A DNA stretch of 40,091 bases from an uncultured Clostridium sp. (GCA_947575745.1 CANPOS010000017.1:1-40091), one strand, 5' to 3'. Counted from the stretch's first letter, positions 19,502 through 28,903 are shown. Numbers and translations are program-made. Notes: a model not told the origin generated them from the sequence alone.

Positions 19502-20050
19502 ATGGATTTTAGTAATATTGAAGAAAAAATGAATAAAACAATAAGTGTTTTATCAGAGAATTTTGCAGAGGTTAGAGCAGGACGTGCAAACCCAGCAATA
19601 CTTAACAAAGTAAAAGTAGATTATTATGGAGTTCCAACTCCAATAAGCCAAGTCGCAGGAGTTTCTGTTCCAGAAGCAAGACTAATTGTGATACAACCAT
19701 GGGATATGAGCATATTAAAAGAAATAGAAAAAGCAATACTCGCATCAGATATAGGTATAACACCAAATAATGATGGAAAGGTTATAAGATTAGCATTTCC
19801 AGAACTTAATGAGGAAAGAAGAAAAGAGTTAGTAAAAGATATAAAGAAAACAGCAGAAGAAGCAAAGGTTTCTATTCGTTCACTAAGAAGAGATGGAATA
19901 GATGAAGCTAAAAAAGAACAAAAAGAAGGAAATATTACAGAAGATGATTTAAGAAATGCAGAAACAGATATACAGAAATTAACAGACAAGAAAATAGAGG
20001 AAATAGATAGTATTACGGCTAGCAAAGAGAAAGAAATCATGAGCCTATAA
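19502..20050 (+). CDS. frr: Ribosome recycling factor
   Basis: A 182-residue protein of normal length. EKMNKTISVLSENFAEVRAG, RANPAILNKVKVDYYGVPT and ISQVAGVSVPEARLIVIQPWD are the conserved N-terminal features; LNEERRKELVKDIKKTAEEA and VSIRSLRRDGIDEAKK make the long helical domain. With EF-G it splits the 70S ribosome after termination. AAAGGAAGG at 19482-19490 precedes the ATG. Palindromic elements of one family lie immediately on both sides. Confidence 0.97.
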   Translation: MDFSNIEEKMNKTISVLSENFAEVRAGRANPAILNKVKVDYYGVPTPISQVAGVSVPEARLIVIQPWDMSILKEIEKAILASDIGITPNNDGKVIRLAFPELNEERRKELVKDIKKTAEEAKVSIRSLRRDGIDEAKKEQKEGNITEDDLRNAETDIQKLTDKKIEEIDSITASKEKEIMSL

Positions 20051-20175
20051 ACTTAAAATAATCAGCATACTGCTTCGTTATTTTAATAAAGAAAATCCTG
20101 TGGCGTGGCAAAAAGCACGCCTCTGGTAATTCTTTATTAAAATGCCTAGCATTATACTAATTCTTTTAAGTTTAT
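20047..20175. repeat. Palindromic intergenic element, family 1 copy B
   Basis: Outer stem 20047-20058 with 20164-20175 (ATAAACTTAAAA / TTTTAAGTTTAT, perfect); inner stem ATTTTAATAAAGAA / TTCTTTATTAAAAT (14 bp, perfect); tip GGCGTG / CACGCC. It shares the 16-base core GCAAAAAGCACGCCTC and GCCTAG-ATTATACT with copy A. Its left arm overlaps the frr stop codon, just as copy A overlaps that of pyrH. Confidence 0.75.
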
Positions 20176-20191
20176 TCAAAGGAGTTTTGAA

Positions 20192-21083
20192 ATGGACTTT
20201 AAAGAGGAACTAAAAGTATATGCAGATATAGTAAACAATGAATTAAATAAATATGTAAGAAAAGAAGAATGCCCAGAAAAAAAACTTAATTCTTCAATGA
20301 AATACAGTTTAATTAGTTCAGGAAAAAGATTAAGACCAATACTTATACTATCAACATATAAATTATTTAAAAGTGATTTTGAAAAAGTTTTTCCATTTGC
20401 AGTAGCAATGGAAATGATACATAATTTTTCGCTTATACATGATGATTTACCAGCAATAGATAATGATGATTTAAGACATCGGAAAGCCAACAAATCATAA
20501 AATGTTTAATGAAGCAACAGCGATTCTCGCAGGAGATGGATTATTAAATAATGCCTATATTGTAATAAGTAAATCCTTAAAAGAAGAAAAGGAGATAGAA
20601 GAATTAAAGCTAAAAATACAAGCACTTGATGAATTAGCTATTGGAACTGATAGAATGATAGCGGGTGAATATGTAGATACTGAATTTGAAGGACAAGAAA
20701 TTTCTAATGAATATTTAGAATATATGCATAAAAATAAGACAGGAGCATTAATAAGAGCATCAGTGAGAATTGGAGCAATACTTGCAAATGCTGACAAAGA
20801 AGATTTAGAGAGGTTAACTAGATATGCAGATAAAATAGGACTTGCATTCCAAATAAAAGATGATATTTTATCTGAAGTGGGTGATGAAAAAGTTTTAGGA
20901 AAACCTGTTGGGAATGATAAAGAACATGGAAAAGTAACTTTTACAACAAAATATGGTTTAGAAGAAGCAAAAGTAAAACTTGAAAAGATTATAGATGAGG
21001 CAATAAAAGAATTAGAAATATATAAAGATAATGGAAGATTCTTAAGAGAACTTGCACTATATATAGAAAATAGGAATAAATAA
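20192..21083 (+). CDS. ispA: Farnesyl/geranylgeranyl diphosphate synthase, +1 frameshift at CGG
   Basis: Segment 1 (96 residues) has SSGKRLRPILILSTYKL and the first aspartate-rich motif HDDLPAIDNDDLRH. CGG at 20480 ends useful zero-frame reading; skipping one C gives GKPTNHKMFNEATAILAGDGLL, exactly the expected sequence, and 200 residues that include GEYVDTEFEG, MHKNKTGALIRASVRIGA and the second motif KDDILSEVGDEKVLGKPVG. The total is 296 residues. The enzyme builds C15 or C20 prenyl diphosphates that UppS extends. The break falls between the two catalytic motifs, so an unshifted product would be inactive. The ribosome site is AAAGGAG (20179-20185). Confidence 0.93.
20480..20483 (+). other. 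+1 frameshift site CGGA in ispA
   Basis: Zero frame AGA CAT CGG AAA GCC ... TAA; shifted AGA CAT (C) GGA AAG CCA ACA, giving R-H-G-K-P-T, the conserved (R)RGKPT segment of prenyl synthases. Confidence 0.92.
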
Positions 21084-21096
21084 AGGGGTAGATAAA

Positions 21097-21798
21097 ATGA
21101 GTACTATGCCAAAACATATTGCGATAATAATGGATGGAAATAGGAGATGGGCAAAAGAACATGGATTAAGTACTAAACTTGGACATAAAGAGGGAGCAGA
21201 AAATTTAAAAAGGCTAACACAATATGCAAATAAAATAGGCATTGAATATCTTACTGTATATGCTTTTTCTACTGAAAATTGGAAAAGAAGTGAAGAAGAA
21301 GTCGGAGCATTAATGATATTACTCAAAAATTATCTAGATGATTTAACAAAAGCTGCAGACACAGAAAATGTAAGAATTAAGTTTTTTGGACATATAGAAA
21401 GCCTATCTAAAATGCTTCAAGATAGCATAAAAAAGGCAATAGAGAAAACAAAAGGTAATACAGGAACAACACTTTGCATAGCATTTAATTATGGTGGTAG
21501 AGATGAAATTACTAAAGCTACAAAAGAAATTGCAGAAGACATAAAATATGGAAAGATAAATATCGAAGATATAAATGAACAATTGATTTCTAGTTATTTA
21601 TATACAAAAGATGAGCCAGATCCAGATCTTTTGATAAGAACAAGTGGGGAAATTAGGCTAAGTAATTTCTTACCATGGCAATTGGTTTATACAGAATTTG
21701 TTTTTGTCGATAAATATTGGCCTGATTTTGGAGAAAGAGATTTAGATGAAGCAATTAAAACTTATGAAAAAAGAAATAGAAAATTTGGAGGTAAGTAA
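21097..21798 (+). CDS. uppS: Undecaprenyl diphosphate synthase (cis-prenyltransferase)
   Basis: 233 residues. HIAIIMDGNRRWAKEHGL is the catalytic phosphate-binding motif, with STKLGHKEGAENLK, YAFSTENWKRSEEEV, FNYGGRDEI and the C-terminal RTSGEIRLSNFLPWQLVYTE. It adds isopentenyl units to farnesyl diphosphate to make the C55 lipid carrier for peptidoglycan and wall polymers. AGGGGT lies just upstream. It sits 13 bp after ispA and 5 bp before cdsA, forming an isoprenoid/phospholipid operon. It is intact; its one CGG spans GTC-GGA. Confidence 0.96.
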   Translation: MSTMPKHIAIIMDGNRRWAKEHGLSTKLGHKEGAENLKRLTQYANKIGIEYLTVYAFSTENWKRSEEEVGALMILLKNYLDDLTKAADTENVRIKFFGHIESLSKMLQDSIKKAIEKTKGNTGTTLCIAFNYGGRDEITKATKEIAEDIKYGKINIEDINEQLISSYLYTKDEPDPDLLIRTSGEIRLSNFLPWQLVYTEFVFVDKYWPDFGERDLDEAIKTYEKRNRKFGGK

Positions 21799-21803
21799 TT
21801 TCT

Positions 21804-22644
21804 ATGGACATAAAAAGAGTTTTAACAACAGTAATAGGATTCCCACTAATTGTTGCAATTATAATATTTGGAAATGAAAATGTTATAGATGTATTTTTTG
21901 CAATAGTTGCTTTGATTGCAATTCAAGAGTACTTTGGAGCATTTGAAAAAGGAAGACGAGCAAAACCTATAAAATGGATAGGGTATTTGGCAGCAATTAG
22001 TATAGCAGTACTTAGATTATTTCATATGCAATCAACATTGACAGATATTGATACAGATATGATAAATATGATGTTTTGTATAGTAATATTTGCTGTATTC
22101 ATAGTATTTTTTCATATATTAAACTCAGGAATGAAAACAAATATAACAGATGGAGCAGTAACTATTTTTGGAATATTGTATATTCCAGTTTTAATAATGT
22201 TTATGCCAATAATATATAGTCAAAAGAATGGGAATATACTAATTTGGTATGTAATAATATGTGGTTGGGGAACAGATATATTTGCATATTTAGCAGGAAA
22301 ATTTTTGAATACTAAAAAACATAAATTTAGTAAAGTAAGCCCTAATAAGTCAATAGAAGGATGCATAGCAGGAGCGATAGGAGCAGTTGTATTAGCTTTA
22401 ATATACACAATAATATGTAATACATATTTCTTTACTAATATATCATACATATATATTATACTTATATCATTACTTTTAAGTATAATAGGACAGATAGGAG
22501 ACTTTGCAGCATCAAGTATAAAAAGATATAATGAAATTAAAGATTATAGTTCATTAATCCCAGGACATCGGAGGACTTATGGATAGAATAGATAGTTTAT
22601 TGTTTATAGCTCCAGTTGCATATGTATTACTAATGAATATATAG
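21804..22644 (+). CDS. cdsA: Phosphatidate cytidylyltransferase, +1 frameshift at CGG
   Basis: A multi-pass membrane enzyme making CDP-diacylglycerol from phosphatidate and CTP. Hydrophobic helices occur throughout (for example residues 7-40 and 90-140). WGTDIFAYLAGKFLNTKKHKFSKVSPNKSIEG and GQIGDFAASSIKRYNEIKDYSSLIPGH lead to the family signature near the C-terminus. There CGG at 22569 breaks the frame; skipping one C gives GGLMDRIDSLLFIAPVAYVLL, completing the CDP-diglyceride synthetase signature (S..KR...KD...PGHGG..DR.D) and a last helix. The total is 279 residues. Without the shift the catalytic signature would be cut in half. Confidence 0.93.
22569..22572 (+). other. +1 frameshift site CGGA in cdsA
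   Basis: Zero frame GGA CAT CGG AGG ACT TAT GGA TAG; shifted GGA CAT (C) GGA GGA CTT ATG GAT, giving G-H-G-G-L-M-D inside the enzyme's family signature. Confidence 0.93.
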
Positions 22645-22720
22645 AGATAAATGCTAAATAATAATGATGTTATAAAAACCTAAATATTTGTATATCCTTT
22701 ATAAAAGGAGGAATTTTAGT

Positions 22721-23452
22721 ATGGTAGGGATTATACTAACAATAATCAAGACTTTGATTTTACTTGGAATTTTAGTTATTATACATGAGGGAGGACATTT
22801 TTTTGTTGCTAAACTTTGCAAAGTTAAAGTAAATGAGTTTTCGATTGGGTTTGGTAAAATACTTTGGAGTAAACAAAGAAAAGAAACAAAATATTCAATA
22901 AGATTAATTCCACTTGGTGGATTTGTAAGTATGGAGGGAGAAGAACAACCTTCAGGAGAAGAGGGATCTTTTAGTGAAGCAGGAATATTAAAAAAACTAG
23001 CAATTATTTCAGCAGGAGCAATTGTAAATATTATATTTGGAATTTTAGTATATTTTATTTTAGTTGCTGTCCATTATGGAATACAAGTAGCTTGGCAAAG
23101 TATAGGAGCATTTATAGGAGCATTAGGAGAAAGTATAAAAATGTTGTTTACAGGGGAAGCGACTGTAAATGATTTGGCAGGACCAGTTGGAGTTGCAAAT
23201 ATAGTATCACAAACATCTAATTTAACAGAATATCTGTATTTGTTAGCTGTAATTTCGTTGTCACTTGGAATTACAAATCTTATTCCAATTCCACCACTAG
23301 ATGGAGGAAAATTTTTAATATATATAATAGAATGGATAAAAAGAAAACCATTAAAAGAAGAAACGTCATTAAAAATACAAATGGCAGGATTTATATTCAT
23401 AATAGGTTTATCTGTATTTGTAATGTATAATGATATAGTTAAGATATTGTAA
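22721..23452 (+). CDS. rseP: Site-2 metalloprotease RseP/RasP-like, lacking the PDZ domain
   Basis: A 243-residue membrane protease. IIHEGGHFFVAKLCKVKVNEFSIGFG carries the HExxH-type zinc site (HEGGH), RLIPLGGFVSMEGEE follows, and LAGPVGVANIV and LIPIPPLDGGKFL carry the third zinc ligand. Family members are usually 330-450 residues with a PDZ domain after the second helix; here the helix NIIFGILVYFILVAVHYG runs almost directly into SIGAFIGALGESIKMLFTGE, so the PDZ domain is missing with no frame break. The start is ATG 22721 behind AAAGGAGG (22704-22711). dxr, often between cdsA and rseP, is absent. Confidence 0.9.
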   Translation: MVGIILTIIKTLILLGILVIIHEGGHFFVAKLCKVKVNEFSIGFGKILWSKQRKETKYSIRLIPLGGFVSMEGEEQPSGEEGSFSEAGILKKLAIISAGAIVNIIFGILVYFILVAVHYGIQVAWQSIGAFIGALGESIKMLFTGEATVNDLAGPVGVANIVSQTSNLTEYLYLLAVISLSLGITNLIPIPPLDGGKFLIYIIEWIKRKPLKEETSLKIQMAGFIFIIGLSVFVMYNDIVKIL

Positions 23453-23470
23453 TAGAAGGAACATTTAAAA

Positions 23471-24073
23471 ATGAAAGAAAAGATAGGAGTATTTTTATCA
23501 AGAATGCAACCACTACATATAGGGCATTTAGGAATAATAGAAAAAGCACTAGAAGAGAATGATAAGGTTGTAGTATTAATAGGAAGTAAGAATAAAGAAG
23601 AAACAATTAGAAATCCTATTAAATATGAATTACGAAAAGAAATCTTAGAAGAGGCACTAGAGGAAAACTTTAGTAAAAATTACAAAGAAAGAATAATAGT
23701 TTCAGCACTTCCTGACTGGTCTATGGAAACAGATATAGACTCTAATATAGAGTGGGGAAATTATCTATACTATAATATAGTTTCTCTTGCAGAACAAAAA
23801 ACAATGACCTTTTATTTTTCGGATAGCAAAGATGTTATAGATAAGTGGTTTGAACCTGTAATAAGAAGAAGGATAAATTTTAGATTATTTGAAAGAGATA
23901 AGATGTTTAATGCGATATCTTCAACGAAAATTAGAGAAGCATTTTTTAAAGGAGATAAAGAATATATAGAAAAAAGTTGCCCAAAAGCAGTAGTAAAAAG
24001 ATATGATGAAATAAGAAACATAATAAAGATTGTTAATGAAAATCCTAAGCAGGATTTTGTTATGGAGGAATAG
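23471..24073 (+). CDS. NadM/NadR-like nicotinamide-nucleotide adenylyltransferase
   Basis: A 200-residue cytidylyltransferase-fold protein. [19 protein letters not shown] is the (R)xQPxHxGH signature of archaeal NadM and the NadR N-terminal domain. [20 protein letters not shown] fits its second segment, and [14 protein letters not shown] is the ISSTxIR phosphate-binding motif. The expected reaction is NMN plus ATP to NAD, which would complement the NadD encoded at 17846; the precise substrate is inferred. It lies 18 bp after rseP and 2 bp before queA. The gene is intact. Confidence 0.75.
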   Translation: MKEKIGVFLSRMQPLHIGHLGIIEKALEENDKVVVLIGSKNKEETIRNPIKYELRKEILEEALEENFSKNYKERIIVSALPDWSMETDIDSNIEWGNYLYYNIVSLAEQKTMTFYFSDSKDVIDKWFEPVIRRRINFRLFERDKMFNAISSTKIREAFFKGDKEYIEKSCPKAVVKRYDEIRNIIKIVNENPKQDFVMEE

Positions 24074-24075
24074 AC

Positions 24076-25104
24076 GTGAAAGTAGAAGACTTTAATTATG
24101 AATTACCAGAAGAACTAATAGCACAAACACCAATAGAAAAAAGAGACATGTCAAGGCTTATGGTGGTAGATAGAAAAAATGAAACAATAGAAAGTGATAA
24201 AGTGTTCTCAGAAGTAATAGATTACCTAGAAGCAGGAGATTGCTTAGTTATAAATAATACTAGAGTAATACCAGCAAGATTATATGGAAAAAAAGAAACA
24301 GGAGCAAATGTTGAATTTTTATTGTTAAAACAACTAGAAGGAGACATATGGGAAAGCATTGTAAGACCAGGAAGCAAATTAAAACCAGGGACAAAAGTAT
24401 ACTTTGGAGAACATAAGTTATTAGAAGCTGAGATTTTAGATGTTATGTCAGGAGGAACTAGAAAAGTAAAATTTAGTTATCAAGGTATTTTTAATGAAAT
24501 ACTAGATAAGATAGGACTTATGCCACTTCCTCCATACATACATGAAGAATTAAAAGATAGAGATAGGTATCAAACAATATATGCAAAATATGAAGGATCT
24601 GCTGCTGCACCAACAGCTGGCTTACACTTTACAGATGAACTTTTAACAAAAATACAGGAAAAAGGTGTAAAAATTGCAAGAGTTACGCTTCATGTAGGAA
24701 TAGGCACATTTAGGCCAGTTAAAGAAGAAAATGTAGAAGAACACGAAATGCACTCAGAACATTTTTATATAAAACAAGAAGATGTAGACAAAATCAATGA
24801 AACAAAGAAGAATGGCAAAAGAGTAATATCAGTAGGGACAACCTCATGTAGAGTATTAGAAAGTATATCAGATGAAAATGGAATGGTACATGTTTGTGAA
24901 GAAGATACAAGTATATATATATATCCGGGATATAAATTTAAGTGTATAGATGGACTAATTACCAACTTTCACTTACCAAAATCAACCTTATTAATGCTAG
25001 TATCCGCTTTAGCAGGTAGAGAATTTATACTAAAAGCATATAACAAAGCAGTAGAAGAAAAATTTAGATTTTTCAGTTTCGGAGATGCAATGATAATAAT
25101 TTAA
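24076..25104 (+). CDS. queA: S-adenosylmethionine:tRNA ribosyltransferase-isomerase
   Basis: 342 residues. [63 protein letters not shown] and [21 protein letters not shown] are QueA hallmarks. It transfers the ribose of AdoMet to 7-aminomethyl-7-deazaguanine in tRNA, a late step of queuosine synthesis; tgt at 32255 performs the preceding base exchange. The start is GTG 24076 with GGAGGA at 24064-24069. It ends in a terminator hairpin and is the last gene of the plus-strand block from pyrH. Confidence 0.96.
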   Translation: MKVEDFNYELPEELIAQTPIEKRDMSRLMVVDRKNETIESDKVFSEVIDYLEAGDCLVINNTRVIPARLYGKKETGANVEFLLLKQLEGDIWESIVRPGSKLKPGTKVYFGEHKLLEAEILDVMSGGTRKVKFSYQGIFNEILDKIGLMPLPPYIHEELKDRDRYQTIYAKYEGSAAAPTAGLHFTDELLTKIQEKGVKIARVTLHVGIGTFRPVKEENVEEHEMHSEHFYIKQEDVDKINETKKNGKRVISVGTTSCRVLESISDENGMVHVCEEDTSIYIYPGYKFKCIDGLITNFHLPKSTLLMLVSALAGREFILKAYNKAVEEKFRFFSFGDAMIII

Positions 25105-25118
25105 GAAAATACTGAAAC

Positions 25119-25152
25119 CTGAGAATTATCAATTATATATTCTCAGATTTTA
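25119..25152 (+). terminator. Terminator after queA
   Basis: CTGAGAAT (25119-25126) pairs with ATTCTCAG (25139-25146), followed by ATTTTAT. It starts 14 bp after the queA stop. Confidence 0.7.
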
Positions 25153-25199
25153 TCTTAACTAACTGAATATATCATTAAAATTTATGCAGTTCCAAATGA

Positions 25200-25336
25200 A
25201 AATAAAAGGAATAGTGATTATATTTGATTTCGATAGACGTTGGGGGACCGCTCTATGAAATGTTTTAGCTTTAGCTAAATACATTTCGTTGAGTGGGGAC
25301 GCAAGAAAGCAAATATAATCATTATTTCTTTTATTT
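25200..25336. repeat. Palindromic intergenic element, family 2 copy 1
   Basis: A 27-position outer stem (25200-25226 with 25310-25336) has 25 Watson-Crick pairs and two G-T pairs. An inner hairpin pairs GAAATGT with ACATTTC around TTAGCT/AGCTAA. Conserved blocks are AGACGTTGGGGGACC and the segment around GGGGACGCAAG. Read on the minus strand these match the element at 35303: GGTCCCCCAACGTCTA is identical over 16 bases, and CTTGCGT is shared. It sits between the converging queA and ytxC. Confidence 0.75.
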
Positions 25337-25349
25337 ATATATTCATTAT

Positions 25350-26198
25350 TTATTTCAAACTTAAATTTCTTTTATACAAATTACACACATTACAGTCATT
25401 ACAAACTTCACATCTATCTTCAAAAATCTTTTTTAAAGTAGTTATAAATTCATCTTCTTTTCCATTAGACAAATGAATAATTAGCTTTTTAGGAGTCAAA
25501 TTCAAAAGAGTGTTTAATGCATAATCATTTGAAGAAAAAGTTATATCAGACAAATATTTTGCATTAAGAGCATTATCCTCAGTCGAAATTACATTTCTAT
25601 CAATATCTAATAAAGTGCTTTCTCCATTATGATAAATCAAATGCACTAAAGGACTATTAAAAGGTGTAAAAGATACATACATTTTTAATATATTTATAAA
25701 CTCATTATACTCTTTTTCTATCAAGAATTTATTAACAGAAATATCTACCACATAATCTAAATCTTTCATGTAACTTTGAAGCCTAAAATTAACAAAGCCA
25801 TCTAGTACAATAGATTTATTATTAGTTATATAATCTAATACAGAATAATAAACTGAGAAGAAATTGTCCTCTCTAGAAATTGCATCTTCTTCTAAGAAAT
25901 CTCTAGCTAAATCTAATATTTGCCTTTTTTCAGAAGGAGTAAAGTAAAAATAATTATATTCTAGGATTCTTTTAATTAGTTTATCTTCAAAAAAACAAAT
26001 TATTGTATCACTTAAAATAGAGGTAACTTTATCATAAAAACTATCCAAAAAATCTCCGTTGTAATGGACTATCACATTTTCATATAATCTAAATTTGCGA
26101 TTTGTAACATACAAATCATCTAAATTAATAGTTTGAAATTTATCTAGCAAATATATAATTATATCAGTGTTATTACTTTTAATGCACAGTGATTTCAT
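25350..26198 (-). CDS. ytxC: YtxC-family protein (putative sporulation protein)
   Basis: 282 residues, soluble. The central stretch VNFRLQSYMKDLDYVVDI followed by FLIEKEYNEFINILKMYVSF matches what I recall as the YtxC-family signature (FRL..Y, EKEYNEFI..L). The C-terminus ends in a small cysteine cluster, CEVCNDCNVCNLYKRN, with four cysteines that could bind metal. YtxC is a conserved Firmicutes protein named from Bacillus sporulation studies without a defined biochemical role. It is transcribed opposite to queA, upstream of nothing obvious, and separated by 105 bp from the GH57 gene on the same strand. Confidence 0.65.
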   Translation of the reverse strand: MKSLCIKSNNTDIIIYLLDKFQTINLDDLYVTNRKFRLYENVIVHYNGDFLDSFYDKVTSILSDTIICFFEDKLIKRILEYNYFYFTPSEKRQILDLARDFLEEDAISREDNFFSVYYSVLDYITNNKSIVLDGFVNFRLQSYMKDLDYVVDISVNKFLIEKEYNEFINILKMYVSFTPFNSPLVHLIYHNGESTLLDIDRNVISTEDNALNAKYLSDITFSSNDYALNTLLNLTPKKLIIHLSNGKEDEFITTLKKIFEDRCEVCNDCNVCNLYKRNLSLK

Positions 26199-26303
26199 AA
26201 AAAAAGACCCCTTTCAAATAGGAACATGTATATTATTTGCTAAAACAAATTTAGATATACATTATCTTATTCAAAAAGGATATTTTTGGCAACTTGTATT
26301 AAA

Positions 26304-27896
26304 TTACATATATATTTTATAATCAATATCAGGGAAAATAGGGTCTTTTTCTTGAATATCTTTTAAAAAATCCAAATCAATATTATTTTCTTTAATTTGT
26401 TTATAAAGTTTAGTAAATCTTCCAGTATGGTCTTTAATTCTGCGTTTAGCATAATCTACCATAGTACCATTTGTAATAATAAAACTCCAATCACTACTTT
26501 GCAATAATAGAAGTTCTCTTGCACACTGATTTAAGGCTTGGATTTTAATTTTGTCAGTTTCATTTGCAAATTCATTTGCAAGTTCAACCATTTTATCTCC
26601 TAAACGATGCATATGTCTAATGGTATAGTCGTTTAAGTCATTTAACCAAACTTCACTATAACCATTTGCACCCCAACTTGAACGGCAAGGTGTACATTGC
26701 TGAATTTCTGGATATTTATCAATGTATTCTCCAGGAGTTATTAATTTAAAATCAGATTTATCATAATAAATTTTTTTAAATAGAATATATAACCAATAAG
26801 GTCCTTCATACCACCAATGACCAAATAGCTCTGCATCATAAGGGCAAAGAACAATAGGAGAAGTTTGCATGAAATTTGCTAGGTTAGTAATTTGAGCTTG
26901 TCTAGAATCGAAAAAGTGTCCTGCTTGTTTTTCCACAGAATCCATTGCCCATTGTAAATTATAAATATCTTTATTTTCAGTTTTACCAGTAATTCTATGA
27001 TATTTTATACCAGTATTAACTCTAACACCATCATAAGTAATATATGGCTTAATATAATCATAATCAGCATCATAACCAATATCTCTATAAAATTCACGAT
27101 AATTATAATCTCCTGGATAGCCACAAATAGAACTCCAAACTTGTTTTGAAGCCTCAATATCTCTACCAAAAGCAACAATACCTGTTGGAGAAACAATAGG
27201 TGCAAAAGTACCATAAACAGGAGTTGGATTAGCATATAAAATTCCATGAGATTCAGTTATAATATATTCAATACCAAATTCCTTTAAATATTTGTCAGCT
27301 TCTGGCACATATCCACATTCAGGAAGCCATATACCACGAGGTTTTCTTCCTAAATATTTTTCATAAGTTTGAACTCCTACTGCGATTTGAGCACGTACAG
27401 TTTTTTCATTAAGATACAAAATAGGAAAATATCCATGAGTTGCACCACAAGTGATAATTTCCAAAACTCCAATATCTTGAAAATGTTTGAAACCATCTAT
27501 AAGATTACATTTATATATATCTTTAAAAATATGTAAATCAGAAGAATATCTATCTAAGTAATAATGAGATAAGACATTAATTTTAGGATTATCCTTAGTT
27601 CTTAAAACTTCTTTTTTACATAGTTCAATATGTTTTTTTAAATAATTTATATATTTTTTCTGGAGTAATTTATTAGCCAACATAGAAAGAAGAGGGGGAG
27701 TAAGTGACATAGTGATTCTAAAATCAACTTTTTCCTCCTCTAGCTTTTTAAAATTTGTAAGTAAAGGTATATATGTTTCAGAAATAGCTTCAAAAAGCCA
27801 TTCTTCCTCTAAATAATTATCACTCTCTGGATGGTGCACAAAAGGTAAATGTGCATGTAAGACAAAACTTACGTAACCTTTCGGATTATTAGTCAT
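26304..27896 (-). CDS. GH57 1,4-alpha-glucan branching enzyme (DUF1957 type)
   Basis: 530 residues. GYVSFVLHAHLPFVHHPES is the GH57 N-terminal motif with its paired histidines. RGIWLPECGYVPEADKYLKE holds the predicted nucleophile Glu and CPYDAELFGHWWYEGPYWL the acid Asp. The C-terminal helical DUF1957 part includes RSSWGANGYSEVWLND. Such enzymes introduce alpha-1,6 branches into glycogen-like glucans. It lies 15 bp downstream of the DUF4912 gene (27912-28817), a pairing often seen in clostridia, and its product would serve the same polymer as GlgP at 12104. Confidence 0.9.
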   Translation of the reverse strand: MTNNPKGYVSFVLHAHLPFVHHPESDNYLEEEWLFEAISETYIPLLTNFKKLEEEKVDFRITMSLTPPLLSMLANKLLQKKYINYLKKHIELCKKEVLRTKDNPKINVLSHYYLDRYSSDLHIFKDIYKCNLIDGFKHFQDIGVLEIITCGATHGYFPILYLNEKTVRAQIAVGVQTYEKYLGRKPRGIWLPECGYVPEADKYLKEFGIEYIITESHGILYANPTPVYGTFAPIVSPTGIVAFGRDIEASKQVWSSICGYPGDYNYREFYRDIGYDADYDYIKPYITYDGVRVNTGIKYHRITGKTENKDIYNLQWAMDSVEKQAGHFFDSRQAQITNLANFMQTSPIVLCPYDAELFGHWWYEGPYWLYILFKKIYYDKSDFKLITPGEYIDKYPEIQQCTPCRSSWGANGYSEVWLNDLNDYTIRHMHRLGDKMVELANEFANETDKIKIQALNQCARELLLLQSSDWSFIITNGTMVDYAKRRIKDHTGRFTKLYKQIKENNIDLDFLKDIQEKDPIFPDIDYKIYM

Positions 27897-27911
27897 TTGT
27901 AATTCCTCTTT

Positions 27912-28817
27912 CTATCTATTTATGAACTCACCAGAAGATGGCATTAATAGTTCATCTAAGGTTTCATCTTTGTATAATCTACTATATACATCATATATAT
28001 TGCCATATAATTTATCTATATCATTTATAAATCTTAAACTTCCAAAATCTTTAGAAGAAAGTACATTAGTTTTAACATTCCTAAATAATACATTACCCAA
28101 ATTTGCTTTCTCAAACAAAATATGATTATTAGGAGAAATTATATTATTAGAAGAACGTATATAAATATATTCATTAGGATTACTAATAGGCTTTCTTCCA
28201 AGTTCAATAATATAACTACAATCTGGCTCTTGAGTTCTTATGTACCAACTATTTGCAAAATCATTTATTTCTACTTCAAAAGAATAATTTTTAGTAGTGT
28301 TATGAACAATAAGAATAGGTTTTGTTTCATAGAACATATTTTCACCATGTTTTTCTAACAAAGTTTGTCTATCCTCATCAGAAATATCCCAATAAACAAA
28401 TAGAGTAGTAGGGGTTTGAGCGAGTATTTTTACAGTAGTTTCATTATATCTATATGGTAAATCATAATATTCTGCAAGCATAGGTTTTGCAGTAGTTTTT
28501 GTGGATTTTTTACGAGAAGAAGTCTTTTTAACAGTTTCAGTAGTAGATTTGGTTACTTCATTTTTTGATTTTGAGGTAGCAGTTTTTTTTACAGTCTCTT
28601 TTTTAGAGGTAGTAGTTTTTTTAGTAGTTTTCTTAACAGGTTCTTTTTTAGAAGTAGCTACTTTTTTTGTAGTAGCTGTTTCAGCTTTAGCCTTTGCAGT
28701 TTTAGTAGCTTTTTTCTCTGTAACCTCTTTTTTTTCAGAAGCCTTTTTATTTACTTTTTTTACAGCTAATTCTTTATCCTCTTTATTTTTAACCTTTTTT
28801 ATATCTTTTTCTGCCAT
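27912..28817 (-). CDS. DUF4912 protein with lysine-rich N-terminal region
   Basis: 301 residues. Roughly the first 110 are low-complexity Lys/Thr/Ala/Ser repeats (KKTTKKTTTSKKE-type), likely disordered and strongly basic. From about residue 115 (YDLPYRYNETTVKILAQTPTT) a DUF4912-type beta domain follows with LFVYWDIS and SWYIRTQEPDCSYIIELG. The fold resembles carbohydrate-binding or Ig-like domains, so a glucan-associated scaffold is a reasonable guess given the adjacent branching enzyme. No signal peptide is visible. It is the first gene of a minus-strand pair. Confidence 0.8.
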   Translation of the reverse strand: MAEKDIKKVKNKEDKELAVKKVNKKASEKKEVTEKKATKTAKAKAETATTKKVATSKKEPVKKTTKKTTTSKKETVKKTATSKSKNEVTKSTTETVKKTSSRKKSTKTTAKPMLAEYYDLPYRYNETTVKILAQTPTTLFVYWDISDEDRQTLLEKHGENMFYETKPILIVHNTTKNYSFEVEINDFANSWYIRTQEPDCSYIIELGRKPISNPNEYIYIRSSNNIISPNNHILFEKANLGNVLFRNVKTNVLSSKDFGSLRFINDIDKLYGNIYDVYSRLYKDETLDELLMPSSGEFINR

Positions 28818-28903
28818 ATAACTTCCTCCTTAGTAAAATATACAAATATAATATATCAAAAAACAAATAAATTCAATACAATTCTTAATAAAAAGTTAAA
28901 AAC

